A DNA stretch of 64,000 nucleotides from Bog-473 sp963717455 (GTDB lineage Bacteria > Actinomycetota > Acidimicrobiia > Acidimicrobiales > RAAP-2). Of the stretch, positions 51,303-60,378 are shown in pieces; the first letter of the stretch is position 1, and each line of letters begins with the position of its first letter. The stretch lies in NCBI GenBank assembly GCA_963717455.1, contig OY970336.1:1116001-1180000 (forward strand), in the 5' to 3' direction. Position numbers and translations under genes: made by a program. The notes below the pieces were generated by a model. The model was not told the DNA's origin. It did not search any database and saw nothing but the letters and a program-made list of their open reading frames with translations.

Positions 51303-51422
51303 CGCCGCAACGAGCTGGCCTGCACGGACCTGGCCCTGTTCGCCGCGATCGCCAAGGCGGCGGGGAAGCACCTGACGGTGTCGAGCTTCGTCCAGGCGGG
51401 ATATGGGATCCGGAACGCACAG
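51303..51422 (+). pseudogene. Remnant of an ABC substrate-binding protein gene
   Basis: In one frame these bases encode ELACTDLALFAAIAKAAGKH followed by LTVSSFVQAGYGIR. It matches ESACVNLALFTTIAKAAGKN, LTMSSFDHAGYGLR in the intact binding protein at 56202. No start or remaining domain is present, and the strand-opposite neighbours abut it. It is a fragment of a duplicated or lost transporter gene. Confidence 0.75.
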
Positions 51423-51456
51423 GGCGATCGACGATGGCACCGCCTCGGTCGTCAGC

Positions 51457-52839
51457 TCACAACGGGACCTTGGCGGCCGCCTCGGCGAGCAGGGGATCGA
51501 CGTCGCGGGGAAGGACGACCGACGCCGCTTCGGCCGCCAGGGCAGCCGCCTTGTAGCGGGCGAGATAATCGTCGCGGCTCCCGTAGAGCTGGTGCACCTT
51601 CTCGACCGGGAAGGACTGGTGGGATCCAACCAGCCGTGCGAAGATGTCCGGGCTCTTTTGGATAGCACTGTTGTGCGCCACCGGGACCTCGACCTGGGGC
51701 AGCCTGATGCCACCGCGCGCGATGCCGTTGGCGTCCCGCAAGATCCCGGGCGGGTCACCGCCGAACTCGATGCGAGGTTGGACGGGTGGCGGAGTGTCTT
51801 CACACACCCAGGCCTGCAGATGGTGCAGCGCGGCATCGACCACGGGAGCGACGGACACCTGATTGATGCCCTGCATGATCTCGTCGAGGGGGATGGAGAA
51901 GCCAAAGTCGCGTTCCAGCCGGGGTGCGGACGACTCCATGGCTTGCAGGGACACGTGCGACGCACCAGCCACCTCCCAGTAGCGGAAGCGGTCAGTGTCC
52001 GGTTGGCGGACGCCGTAACACGAGGTCGCCTCGCACTCGGTGTTGAGCACCATCACGGGAACATCGAGGTCGCTGCGCAAGAGGTGCAACCCTTCGGGTA
52101 TCCGGGGCTGGCCGGCATCGCCGGCCGCGTCCTGGACCGTCATGACCGCGTCGCCCACCTCGAGCGGTGTGCCCCCACCGAAGTACATGACGAGGAAGAA
52201 GGCATCGAAGCATCGCGTGATCGGCTGCACGGCGTTGAGATAGGTGGCCAGCCGCGCCGCCGATTGCGAGGCGCCCTCTGCGAAGAGTCGGCGCACCTCG
52301 AGGCCGCCCATCGGGTCAAGGCCCTCACGCTGGCGCTCGGGTGCAACCAGGTTGGCCGCCTGTGTGAAGATGTCGAACGAGTAGTCGTCGCTCGGGATCG
52401 AGAGCGACCCGTAGCGCTCCGGGTCCCAGGCCCGGAGTCCTTGGGGGTCGCCAGGTCGTCCGTGGACGCCTACGCGCTGAGCCGATACGGCTGCATAGGC
52501 GTAGCCCTCTTCGAACAGCTCGGGGCTGTCGCCGCCACCGAAGTTCTCGTAGCCGGCCGACACGTTGTTCCACAGCACGATCACCGTCCCGTTGAAGGCA
52601 GCGGGGTCGACCGGCCGGACCACCACCATGCGGGTCTTGTAACGCGAGGTCCCTGCTGGCTCGACCTGCCAGCGCCCGTCCCGTCGGAGCTCGGTGTCCG
52701 GTACCGTCCCGTACCGGGTTGCCTCGCCCTCGAGAAAGTACTCTTCCTCCTGGTAGCCCAACCCGGCGAGGTCCACCGCCGGACCGGCGAAGGCCCATCC
52801 TTTGCTGCCACCGGTTACCGGTCCGCTCACGCGAATCAT
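51457..52839 (-). CDS. Alpha/beta hydrolase domain protein
   Basis: A 460-residue hydrolase of the actinobacterial alpha/beta hydrolase domain family (Abhydrolase_10-type). The likely nucleophile elbow is GASQSAARL (near residue 195). GASHVSLQ around residue 290 may hold the catalytic histidine. N-terminal YQEEEYFLEG is typical of the family. Role may be esterase-like; the substrate is unknown. No signal peptide is evident. GTG or ATG start at 52839. Confidence 0.83.
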   Translation of the reverse strand: MIRVSGPVTGGSKGWAFAGPAVDLAGLGYQEEEYFLEGEATRYGTVPDTELRRDGRWQVEPAGTSRYKTRMVVVRPVDPAAFNGTVIVLWNNVSAGYENFGGGDSPELFEEGYAYAAVSAQRVGVHGRPGDPQGLRAWDPERYGSLSIPSDDYSFDIFTQAANLVAPERQREGLDPMGGLEVRRLFAEGASQSAARLATYLNAVQPITRCFDAFFLVMYFGGGTPLEVGDAVMTVQDAAGDAGQPRIPEGLHLLRSDLDVPVMVLNTECEATSCYGVRQPDTDRFRYWEVAGASHVSLQAMESSAPRLERDFGFSIPLDEIMQGINQVSVAPVVDAALHHLQAWVCEDTPPPVQPRIEFGGDPPGILRDANGIARGGIRLPQVEVPVAHNSAIQKSPDIFARLVGSHQSFPVEKVHQLYGSRDDYLARYKAAALAAEAASVVLPRDVDPLLAEAAAKVPL

Positions 52840-53100
52840 CGTCCCTCCCGTCGGCGCAGACGCACGAAGCGCTCGAAGAAGTCAAAGTACTTGAACCGAA
52901 CGCCCGTGTTGGCGGCCCGAATCATCGACCCCTCACGATGCCTCTCCCCGGGAGGCACCGACTCGAATCCTGTCGGAGCAGCAAATGCATTTCCAGGTCA
53001 CTGCGCGCGACCGACCGAGCGGGCATCTCACGACCGGGGAATCGGTGCCGTCCGACAGGCAACTCTTCCGGTAGGGCTCCTGGCGAGGGAGGATGGAGGT

Positions 53101-54468
53101 GTGGCCTCGCGCTCCCTCCAACACCTCTGCGACATCGTCGGACGCGAGCACGTCCTCGTCGATCCGGAGGTCATGGCGTCCTACGCCGTCGACTGGACGG
53201 GGCGCTTCACGGGTCATCCCACGGCGGTCGTTCGCCCCGGGGACGGCCGTGAGGTGGCGGCGGTGGTGGCCGTGTGCAAAGAGGCCGGTGTCGCCCTCGT
53301 GCCCCAAGGGGGCAACACGGGACTCGTCGGCGGAAGCGTGCCCCTCGGCGGTGAGGTCGTACTCAGTCTGCGCCGGTTGACCGGCGTCACCGCCGTCGAT
53401 GCGCTCGGTGGCCAGCTCTCGGTCGGCGCAGGGACGACGGTGGCCGACGTGCAGGCCGCCGCAGCAGCTGCCGGGTGGGCGTACGGCGTCGACCTCGGGA
53501 GTCGTGACAGTGCGACGATCGGTGGCACGATCGCCACCAACGCGGGTGGGCTTCAGGTGCTCCGCCATGGCCCCACGAGGGCACAGCTGGTGGGTTTCGA
53601 AGCGGTGCTCGGTACGAGCGACACCGTGACGCACATGGGCGGCCTGATGAAGGACAACACGGGGTACGACCTCGGTGGTTTGCTCTGCGGTAGCGAAGGA
53701 ACGCTCGGAGTGGTGACGGCCGCCCGGATGCGCCTGGTGCCACCCAGCCCCGAGCGTGTGACCTCGCTCCTCGCGTTCTCTTCCACGGCGGCGGCAGTCG
53801 ACGCGGCGTCGCTGCTGCGCCGGTCCCTGCCCGAGCTGCTGTCGCTCGAGCTGTTCCTCCAACAAGGTCTGGACCTCGTCTGCCGCGTGACCGGCGCGGC
53901 AGGACCATTCAAGGGCGTCCATTCGGCCTACCTCCTGGCCGAGGCCGCGGCGCAGCATGACCCCATGCCCGCCATGGCCGCTGTGTTGGACTCAATCGCT
54001 GGTATCGAGGATGTCGCAGTGGCCACCGATGTCACCCGACGGGCCCAGCTGTGGCGGTACCGCGAGGGGCATACCGAGGCGATCAACACCCTCGGTGCGC
54101 CACACAAGCTCGACGTGACGCTGCCGGCGCCTGTCCTCGCCGCCTTCATCGACCGAGTGCCTGACATCGTCAGGGATGCCGACCCGAGAGCGACGGCGTG
54201 GTTGTTCGGGCACGCCGGGGATGGCAACGTCCATGTCAACGTGACCGGCGTCGACCCGGATGACCTGACGGTGGACGACCGCGTGCTTGTGAACGTGGCT
54301 GAGCTCGGCGGCAGCATCAGCTCCGAGCACGGGATCGGGACAGCGAAGCGGCCCTGGCTGCACCTCAATCGGAGCGAAGCGGAGCTCGCGGCTTTTCGGC
54401 GGCTCAAGAGGGCGTTCGATCCCGCCGGGATCTTGAACCCCAACGTTCTCATCCCGCCGCGACCGTGA
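53101..54468 (+). CDS. FAD-linked oxidase, GlcD/D-2-hydroxyacid dehydrogenase type
   Basis: A 455-residue flavoprotein. The FAD-binding PCMH domain reads PTAVVRPGDGREVAAVVAVC, then VPQGGNTGLVGGSVP, and VDLGSRDSATIGGTIATNAG. The C-terminal region has FGHAGDGNVHVNV and SISSEHGIGTAKRPWL, with histidines found in metal-binding D-lactate/D-2-hydroxyglutarate dehydrogenases. GTG start at 53101 after GAGGGAGG. The substrate is a 2-hydroxyacid by family; which is unknown. Confidence 0.92.
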   Translation: MASRSLQHLCDIVGREHVLVDPEVMASYAVDWTGRFTGHPTAVVRPGDGREVAAVVAVCKEAGVALVPQGGNTGLVGGSVPLGGEVVLSLRRLTGVTAVDALGGQLSVGAGTTVADVQAAAAAAGWAYGVDLGSRDSATIGGTIATNAGGLQVLRHGPTRAQLVGFEAVLGTSDTVTHMGGLMKDNTGYDLGGLLCGSEGTLGVVTAARMRLVPPSPERVTSLLAFSSTAAAVDAASLLRRSLPELLSLELFLQQGLDLVCRVTGAAGPFKGVHSAYLLAEAAAQHDPMPAMAAVLDSIAGIEDVAVATDVTRRAQLWRYREGHTEAINTLGAPHKLDVTLPAPVLAAFIDRVPDIVRDADPRATAWLFGHAGDGNVHVNVTGVDPDDLTVDDRVLVNVAELGGSISSEHGIGTAKRPWLHLNRSEAELAAFRRLKRAFDPAGILNPNVLIPPRP

Positions 54469-54574
54469 CCGTCCGGCCCTGTCGAGGGACCTGAACGGGA
54501 CGGAGGCTCCGCGGCACCAAAGCCCGTCCTTCCCGGTATAAGTAATTCTGTAAGTATGTAATTAAGGAGGAAAG

Positions 54575-55552
54575 GTGACCGACACTCTGGCCGGCACACC
54601 CCCGCCCGAAATCTCGGTTCTCGACGCGTACTCCCAGGTCGTGGTCTCGGTGGCCGAGCAGATGACCCCACGGGTCGCCGCTGTACAGGTGTCCCGTCGC
54701 CGCCGTGATGGCAGCGTCGCCGCCGGGGCGGGGTCCGCGGTGGTGTTCACGAACGACGGCTTCCTGCTCACGAACGCCCACGTGGTGGGGAGGGCCGAGG
54801 CCGGCCAAGCGGCCTTCGCCGACGGCACGACGGCCCCGTTCCGCGTCGTTGGCAGCGATCCCCTCTCGGACCTGGCCGTGGTCCGCGCCGACGGCGCAAC
54901 CCCGGTGCCCGCCCGGTTGGGCGAGGCCTCGCAGCTCAGGGTCGGACAACTGGTGGTCGCGGTCGGTAATCCGCTGGGTTTGGCCGGCACCATCACGGCC
55001 GGTGTCGTCAGTGCCCTGGGCCGGTCGCTGCCGACCCGAGCAGGGGACAACGTGCGCATCGTCGATGACGTCATTCAGACCGATGCCGCGCTCAATCCGG
55101 GGAACTCGGGTGGCGCTCTCGTCGTTGCGTCGGGTGAGGTCGTGGGCATCAACACCGCAGTCGCCGGTGTGGGTGTGGGCCTGGCCATCCCGATCAACGC
55201 CATCACGCGACAGATCGTCGCCACCTTGATGGCCGAGGGGCGCGTTCGCCGGGCCTACCTCGGTTTGGCGGGGACTCCTGCCCCGCTCCTTCCGCCGTTG
55301 GCATCCCGGCTCAGCCAGAAGACGGGCATGCGCATCGAGCAGATCGTGTCGGGGGGACCGGCCGCGCGGGCCGGCTTGCAATCCGGCGACCTCTTGGTCA
55401 GTGCCAACCGTGAGGCCGTGACGAACGCCCAAACCCTGCAGAAGCTCATGCTCGGCGACGCCATTGGCCAGCCCTTGGCCTTGACCGTGCTCCGCTCCGA
55501 AGCCCTCGTCGACGTGATCGCGGTGCCTGTGGAACTGCACGCCGACGACTGA
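54575..55552 (+). CDS. S1C serine protease with PDZ domain (DegP/HtrA-like)
   Basis: A 325-residue trypsin-fold protease. The triad is visible: His in LTNAHVVG (about residue 70), Asp in DPLSDLAVVRA (about 100) and Ser in NPGNSGGALV (about 178). A PDZ domain occupies residues about 225-320 (GGPAARAGLQSGDLLVSANR). Unlike most relatives it has no signal peptide or membrane helix, so it looks cytoplasmic. GTG at 54575 preceded by AAGGAGGAAAG. A TATAAG-containing AT-rich region upstream likely holds the promoter. Confidence 0.92.
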   Translation: MTDTLAGTPPPEISVLDAYSQVVVSVAEQMTPRVAAVQVSRRRRDGSVAAGAGSAVVFTNDGFLLTNAHVVGRAEAGQAAFADGTTAPFRVVGSDPLSDLAVVRADGATPVPARLGEASQLRVGQLVVAVGNPLGLAGTITAGVVSALGRSLPTRAGDNVRIVDDVIQTDAALNPGNSGGALVVASGEVVGINTAVAGVGVGLAIPINAITRQIVATLMAEGRVRRAYLGLAGTPAPLLPPLASRLSQKTGMRIEQIVSGGPAARAGLQSGDLLVSANREAVTNAQTLQKLMLGDAIGQPLALTVLRSEALVDVIAVPVELHADD

Positions 55553-55650
55553 ACGCACGCACGGGGGTCGCCACGGCAGCTGATCAGCCGCCGCTGTCGG
55601 CCAGGGATAGGTCCGCGTAAGCTCGGTTCAGAACTGCCTCGAGTTCCTTC

Positions 55651-56100
55651 GTGAAAGGGGCCCGTACGTCGACCTCCCAACCACCATCGGGCGACGCCAT
55701 TGCTGCCCTCAATGGCGTTCTGAGCGACGTCCTGGACGTGGTCCAGGACGTCAAACAGGCCTACCGGAAGGTCTCGCAGAACCATGAGCTGCACACGCAG
55801 CTCGACCGGCTCTTCGAGGACATACGGAGGTGGGCGAGCCTTCTGCTCGCGGAAGACGAAGAACTTGGTTCGTCGCCTCTCGGGAGCATGCCGAGCACTG
55901 CTGGTCGAACCCCACCCAACCTCTGGCCGGGAACTCCCACCGACGAAGAGGTTCGCCGGACCATCGTCGAACACCTGGAGCAACTCTCGGGCCATCTCTC
56001 GGCTGCCCAAGAAGACCAAGACGATGACGGCGCACGGGAACTCCTGGGGGACATCCGACAAGAGCTGGTGAGCCATGTTCGTGCGCTGAGCGAGTCCTGA
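55651..56100 (+). CDS. Hypothetical soluble protein, helical
   Basis: A 149-residue acidic protein, mostly helical by composition (LNGVLSDVLDVVQDVKQAYR; EEVRRTIVEHLEQL), with a proline-rich middle. No family is recognised. GTG at 55651 lacks a strong ribosome site; other starts nearby are poor. It follows the protease by 98 bases. Confidence 0.45.
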   Translation: MKGARTSTSQPPSGDAIAALNGVLSDVLDVVQDVKQAYRKVSQNHELHTQLDRLFEDIRRWASLLLAEDEELGSSPLGSMPSTAGRTPPNLWPGTPTDEEVRRTIVEHLEQLSGHLSAAQEDQDDDGARELLGDIRQELVSHVRALSES

Positions 56101-56201
56101 GCTCCACCTCGCTCGGACTGGACCGAGTCCCGTTAGGCCGCAAATTGTGCAACTGTGACCCGGTGCCGCCCTCCGTGCTGTCTGTTCCGCGGAGGTCTCC
56201 G

Positions 56202-57473
56202 ATGCGAGAAGGCTTCGTCCCCTCAGTCGTGTGCTCACTTATCCTGAGCACCTTCGTGCTGGTCGGCGGCGCCCGCTCCGTGTCCGCGGCGTCCAACGCG
56301 CCGAGCCAGGGCATCACCGCGACGACGATCCGGATCGGCATCCCGTACGTCGACCTCTCGGCTGTCCGGAAATTCGGCATCACATTGGACCAGGGGAGCT
56401 TCCCCGACGCCTACAACGCCCTGATTTCGAATCTGAACGCCACAGGTGGCATCGACGGCCGGCGTCTGGTGCCCTATCTGGTCGCGGTGAATCCCGTGGG
56501 CACCGCACCCGCGACAACGGCCTGTACGCAACTGGCCCAGGATGACCAGGTCTTCGTTGCCATCGCTCCGCAGCAGCCTGACTGCTACCTGCAGCAGTAC
56601 CACGTGCCGACGATCGCTGGGAGTTTCCAGATCGTTCAATCCGGGGGGACGCCCAATTTCACCCTGGAACCGCCACTGGCGGCCTTCGACCCGGTGCAAC
56701 TGTCCGTCTTCGTGCACCGCGGAGTGTTCAAGGGGAAGAAGGTGGGCCTGTTCGCCGGGGGCGGGACCGATACCCGTGAACTGCAAGTCGTCCAAAATGC
56801 GCTGAAGGCGATGGGGGTGCACGTGCTCCGGAGCGCCGTGGACGGCGCACCGGCGGGCGACGAGGCTGCCACCTACCAGCAGGCCGCCGTCATCACGCAG
56901 ATCTTCCAGTCGGCTGGGGTCAACGAGGTGGTCGCTGTGGGCACTGGTGCGACGATCTGGCCGGAGTCGCTGCAAGCCAATCAGAGCACCTACAGCCCAC
57001 CATGGATCGCCACAAGCCAGCCCAGCCTCGAAACAGCGGTGTTGGGCTCCGCGATCCAGCCGAAATATCTCAAGAACGTCCTGACCTCGAGTCCGGTTCC
57101 TTCCAACTATCAGATCTGGCACACGCCCGCGGTCCAGCAGTGCGACCGCGTCGTTCGCAAGGCGTACCCGACACTCAAGATCACCCCACCCACCGACCCG
57201 CTCACCGGTTCGGACCAGACCTTTTACGCGGTGGAATCAGCCTGCGTCAACCTCGCCCTGTTCACGACGATCGCCAAGGCGGCTGGCAAGAACCTGACCA
57301 TGTCCAGCTTCGACCACGCGGGATACGGGCTGCGGGATACGGCCATCCCCGGATCGGGGGTACCTGTGTCCTTCGGACCAGGCCGGCCATACGCGCTCGG
57401 CCCCGTGTACCTGGTCACCTATGACGCGGCGAAGAACGTGCTGGAGTTCTCGAGCTCGCCCGCGGCGAAGTGA
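56202..57473 (+). CDS. ABC transporter substrate-binding protein (LivJ-like)
   Basis: A 423-residue type I periplasmic binding protein. The signal peptide spans residues 1 to about 30 (VVCSLILSTFVLVGGARSVSA). The mature part opens ITATTIRIGIPYVD and contains NATGGIDGRRLVPYLV, KGKKVGLFAGGG, and the C-terminal LALFTTIAKAAGKNLTMSSF. ATG at 56202 with GGAGG six bases ahead. No permease is adjacent; the fused transporter at 42431 might serve it. A decayed relative lies at 51303. Confidence 0.9.
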   Translation: MREGFVPSVVCSLILSTFVLVGGARSVSAASNAPSQGITATTIRIGIPYVDLSAVRKFGITLDQGSFPDAYNALISNLNATGGIDGRRLVPYLVAVNPVGTAPATTACTQLAQDDQVFVAIAPQQPDCYLQQYHVPTIAGSFQIVQSGGTPNFTLEPPLAAFDPVQLSVFVHRGVFKGKKVGLFAGGGTDTRELQVVQNALKAMGVHVLRSAVDGAPAGDEAATYQQAAVITQIFQSAGVNEVVAVGTGATIWPESLQANQSTYSPPWIATSQPSLETAVLGSAIQPKYLKNVLTSSPVPSNYQIWHTPAVQQCDRVVRKAYPTLKITPPTDPLTGSDQTFYAVESACVNLALFTTIAKAAGKNLTMSSFDHAGYGLRDTAIPGSGVPVSFGPGRPYALGPVYLVTYDAAKNVLEFSSSPAAK

Positions 57474-57560
57474 CGAGGGCGCTCAAGTGGTCGTCCGTCG
57501 TTGAGACGGCTCGGGCAGAACGAGAAGCGAGCACGACCGGTGCGGGCCCGACCGGACTCG

Positions 57561-58781
57561 CTAATCCGACGGGATGCTCATGTCCAGGATCAGGGCGGGC
57601 CAGGTGAAGCCGGACCCCGCTCCGGCTCCGCCGGGCTCGCCGGTCAGCGCGTCGTAGAACTCCCGGAAGCCGTGCGCGTCGATCAGGCCGGTCAGTTGAT
57701 CGCGTAGCCGGCGGGCCTCAGCCCAGCGGCCGAGCCGGGCTGCCACGAGGTACGCCCAGTAGGCCGTCGCCCCCCATACGGCGTTGCCGTCCCATTGGAC
57801 GTAGGCGCGGACCCCCCTCCCCGGGGCAACGATCCCGGCCGCAAAGCCCCTGGGCCCCCACATGGGCCCTTCCGGTCCGAGATGGCGCTCGGCGACCTTC
57901 TGGGACAGGCCCGAATCCGCGACGGCGCGACTGGCGGCAGGGAGGAGACCCATGGCGCCGATGCCGCGCACTTGGACAGACCGGGTGAGGTCATAGGAGA
58001 CGAACGTGTGTCCCTCTTCCCACCAGAGCAGCTCGGTCACGTCCCGGGCCACGAGGCCGGCGACGGCCTCGGCCTCCCTCGCCTCCGCCGCCCGCCCTCG
58101 GGCCCAGCAGGCGGCGGCCACCTCCTCGAGAGCCAACAGGTACCAGCCGCACACGGTCGGGTCGTACACGACGAAGCCATGACCCGCCGCCAGCGCCGCG
58201 CCGGGCGCCATGTCGGCGGCGCGACCGGACACCGTGAGCTCCTTGAGCCGCGGGAGGGACGCGCCCAGCCCATCGGGAAGCAAGCTCTGCATGAGTGCAC
58301 TCCCCTCGGTCCCGGTCTCGAATGGGTGGAGCGCCGCCGGCAGAGATCGACCCTCCATCGTCCTGCACCGGGCGAGCGCGCGCAGGTGGGAGGCGGCCTC
58401 GTCCAACAGCTGATCGGCGGGCGTCCCAAGTCTCAGCGACAGGCGGGCCGCGGCGTAGGCCGCCGTAGGGGGATCCACGAACGGCGTGCGGTCCCCGTCG
58501 AACATCGGCCCGAAGAGGCTCTCGATGAATAGCTGATGCTCCTCCGCCCCGGGGACGTAGCGCTGATGGGACAGCAGGCCGTCCGGCAGCCGGTTGGCCC
58601 GGTACAGGGTTGTCAGCTCCTCCACCGCGCTGTCGGGCTCGAGGTGGAGGAGGGACAAGGCGTGATACCCGCTGTCCCAGGCGAAGAGGGCGGGGTAGCT
58701 GTCACGGTCGGGCACGTGGAAGGTCCCGCCGAAGGCTTCGACCCGGTGGTCGCGGAAGAGCGCGGAGCAGCGGTCCTTCAT
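57561..58781 (-). CDS. Glycoside hydrolase, GH63-like (alpha/alpha)6 barrel
   Basis: A protein of about 406 residues with features of GH63/GH37-type glycosidases: SYPALFAWDSGYHAL near the N-terminus, VQWDGNAVWGATAYWAYL near residue 335, and FREFYDALTGEPGG close to the C-terminus, with Asp and Glu in the positions of the acid and base. Such proteins cleave alpha-glucosidic or mannosyl bonds. The start is set at ATG 58781; an in-frame GTG at 58793 is possible. The substrate is unknown. Ends 87 bases from the substrate-binding protein gene, convergent. Confidence 0.78.
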   Translation of the reverse strand: MKDRCSALFRDHRVEAFGGTFHVPDRDSYPALFAWDSGYHALSLLHLEPDSAVEELTTLYRANRLPDGLLSHQRYVPGAEEHQLFIESLFGPMFDGDRTPFVDPPTAAYAAARLSLRLGTPADQLLDEAASHLRALARCRTMEGRSLPAALHPFETGTEGSALMQSLLPDGLGASLPRLKELTVSGRAADMAPGAALAAGHGFVVYDPTVCGWYLLALEEVAAACWARGRAAEAREAEAVAGLVARDVTELLWWEEGHTFVSYDLTRSVQVRGIGAMGLLPAASRAVADSGLSQKVAERHLGPEGPMWGPRGFAAGIVAPGRGVRAYVQWDGNAVWGATAYWAYLVAARLGRWAEARRLRDQLTGLIDAHGFREFYDALTGEPGGAGAGSGFTWPALILDMSIPSD

Positions 58782-58989
58782 GCTGGCCGGCACCCCCGAC
58801 TGTCTAGCAGTACAGGGTGCGACCGCTTGCAACTACCGACGACTGTGTGCTTTGGGAATGGCACCTGGTGGTCGCGCAGACAGACGCTGGCAACGAGTGC
58901 CAGCCCTCGGCCCACTCGACGTGTTCGACCGGGCCTCCACCACTCTCGGGGCCCGAAGGGACGGTGATGGCGCGGGATACGATGAACCG

Positions 58990-60378
58990 GTGAGAGGCAT
59001 TATCGGGCACGGCGCCTACATTCCCTATCGGCGGTTGGACATGGCGACGGTGGCGGACATCGCCGGCGGCGGGGGCCGCAAAGGCACCAGGGCAGTGGCG
59101 TCGTTCGACGAGGATGCCACGACGATGGCCGTGGAGGCGTCACGGGTGGCCACTGGATCGCTCTCCCATGCAGAGATCGAGTCGCTCTGGTTCGCAACCG
59201 TGTCACCGCCCTACCTCGACAAGACGAATGCCACGGCGATACATGCCGCCTTGCGCCTCCCCGAACGCTGCGGAGCGTATGACCTGATCGGGTCAGTGCG
59301 CGGCGCGATGGGCGCGCTGCGGGCGGCCACCGCTCAGTCCGGGCCCGCGTTGGCGGTGGCGGCAGACGTGCGGGCGGGTCTGGCCGGTGGCCCCGACGAG
59401 GCATATTTCGGTGATGGGGCTGCGGCTCTTGTGATCGGCGACGAGAAGGATGGCGACGTCCTGGCGGAGATCGACTCCTGGGTGTCGTTGACCGACGAGT
59501 TCGTCGACCGCTGGCGGCGTCCCGGCGAGGACCGGTCCAAGGTGTGGGAAGAGCGATTCGGTGAGGTGCAGTACGGCCAGCTCGCCAGCGGGGCGCTGAG
59601 TCAGCTCTTCGAGCAGGGCGATCTCGGGCCGGACCGGGTGGACCACCTGATCGTGACCGGCACGCACGGTCGAGCCTGCCGGGTGGTCGCGCAGCGCTCG
59701 GGAGTCACCGGCGACCACCTCGTCGACGATCTCGGCTCCATCGTCGGCAACACCGGGGTGGCCCACCCGTTCCTCCTCTTGTCGGGAGTGCTCGAGCGCG
59801 CCCAGCCGGATCAGACGATCGTGGTCTTGGTGCTGGCCGATGGCGCCGAAGCACTGATGCTGCGGACCACCTCCGCCGTCGCGAACCGCGATCAACGGAC
59901 GTCGCTCGCCTCCCAGCTGGAAATCGGTGCGCCGATCTCCTATGGGCGATACCTCGCCTGGCGGGGGATACTGCCGGTGGAGCCGCCGCGGCGGCCCGAG
60001 CCTGCCCGGACTTCCTCCTCGGCCGCAGGCCGGTCCGTGCCCTGGAAGTTCGGCTTCGAAGGCTCGAGGTCTCCGGACGGTTCTGTCCATCTGCCCCCGT
60101 TCCCGGAGGAGAAGGAGCACCTGCCGATGGCAGATGTGCGGGGCACGGTCACGACGTTCACCATCGACCGGCTCTCCTTTACACCCAGCCCGCCCATGGT
60201 CTTTGCCGTTGTCGACTTCGACGGCGGAGGGCGGCTCCCGCTGGAGTTGACGGACGTCGATGCCTCGGAAGTCCGGGTGGGCGATCGGGTCGAGATGACG
60301 TTCCGCCGTCTGTCCACGGCGGATGGCATCCACAACTACTTCTGGAAGGCACGACCGAGCCGTGGAGGTGATGACTGA
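58990..60378 (+). CDS. HMG-CoA synthase-like protein fused to a DUF35 domain
   Basis: A 462-residue fusion. Residues 1 to about 330 have the HMG-CoA-synthase-like thiolase fold (RGIIGHGAYIPYRRLDM; FGDGAAALVIGDE; GSIVGNTGVAHPFLLLS). The nucleophilic cysteine position reads AYDLIGSVRGAMGALRAA, with serine. The C-terminal part (about 345-460) is a DUF35 OB fold (RGTVTTFTIDRLSFTPSPPM) whose zinc ribbon reads GSRSPDGSVHLPP, without cysteines. GTG at 58990. It overlaps the intact thiolase gene (TGATG), so both act together, possibly as synthase subunit and regulatory partner. Confidence 0.82.
   Translation: MRGIIGHGAYIPYRRLDMATVADIAGGGGRKGTRAVASFDEDATTMAVEASRVATGSLSHAEIESLWFATVSPPYLDKTNATAIHAALRLPERCGAYDLIGSVRGAMGALRAATAQSGPALAVAADVRAGLAGGPDEAYFGDGAAALVIGDEKDGDVLAEIDSWVSLTDEFVDRWRRPGEDRSKVWEERFGEVQYGQLASGALSQLFEQGDLGPDRVDHLIVTGTHGRACRVVAQRSGVTGDHLVDDLGSIVGNTGVAHPFLLLSGVLERAQPDQTIVVLVLADGAEALMLRTTSAVANRDQRTSLASQLEIGAPISYGRYLAWRGILPVEPPRRPEPARTSSSAAGRSVPWKFGFEGSRSPDGSVHLPPFPEEKEHLPMADVRGTVTTFTIDRLSFTPSPPMVFAVVDFDGGGRLPLELTDVDASEVRVGDRVEMTFRRLSTADGIHNYFWKARPSRGGDD

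Noticed and set aside
52960..53000. tRNA-like 3' end (CTCGAATCCTGTCGGAGCAGC)
   Set aside because: No matching 5' acceptor or D arm is found upstream and the T stem pairs poorly; it could be chance or old tRNA debris, and no integrase is near.
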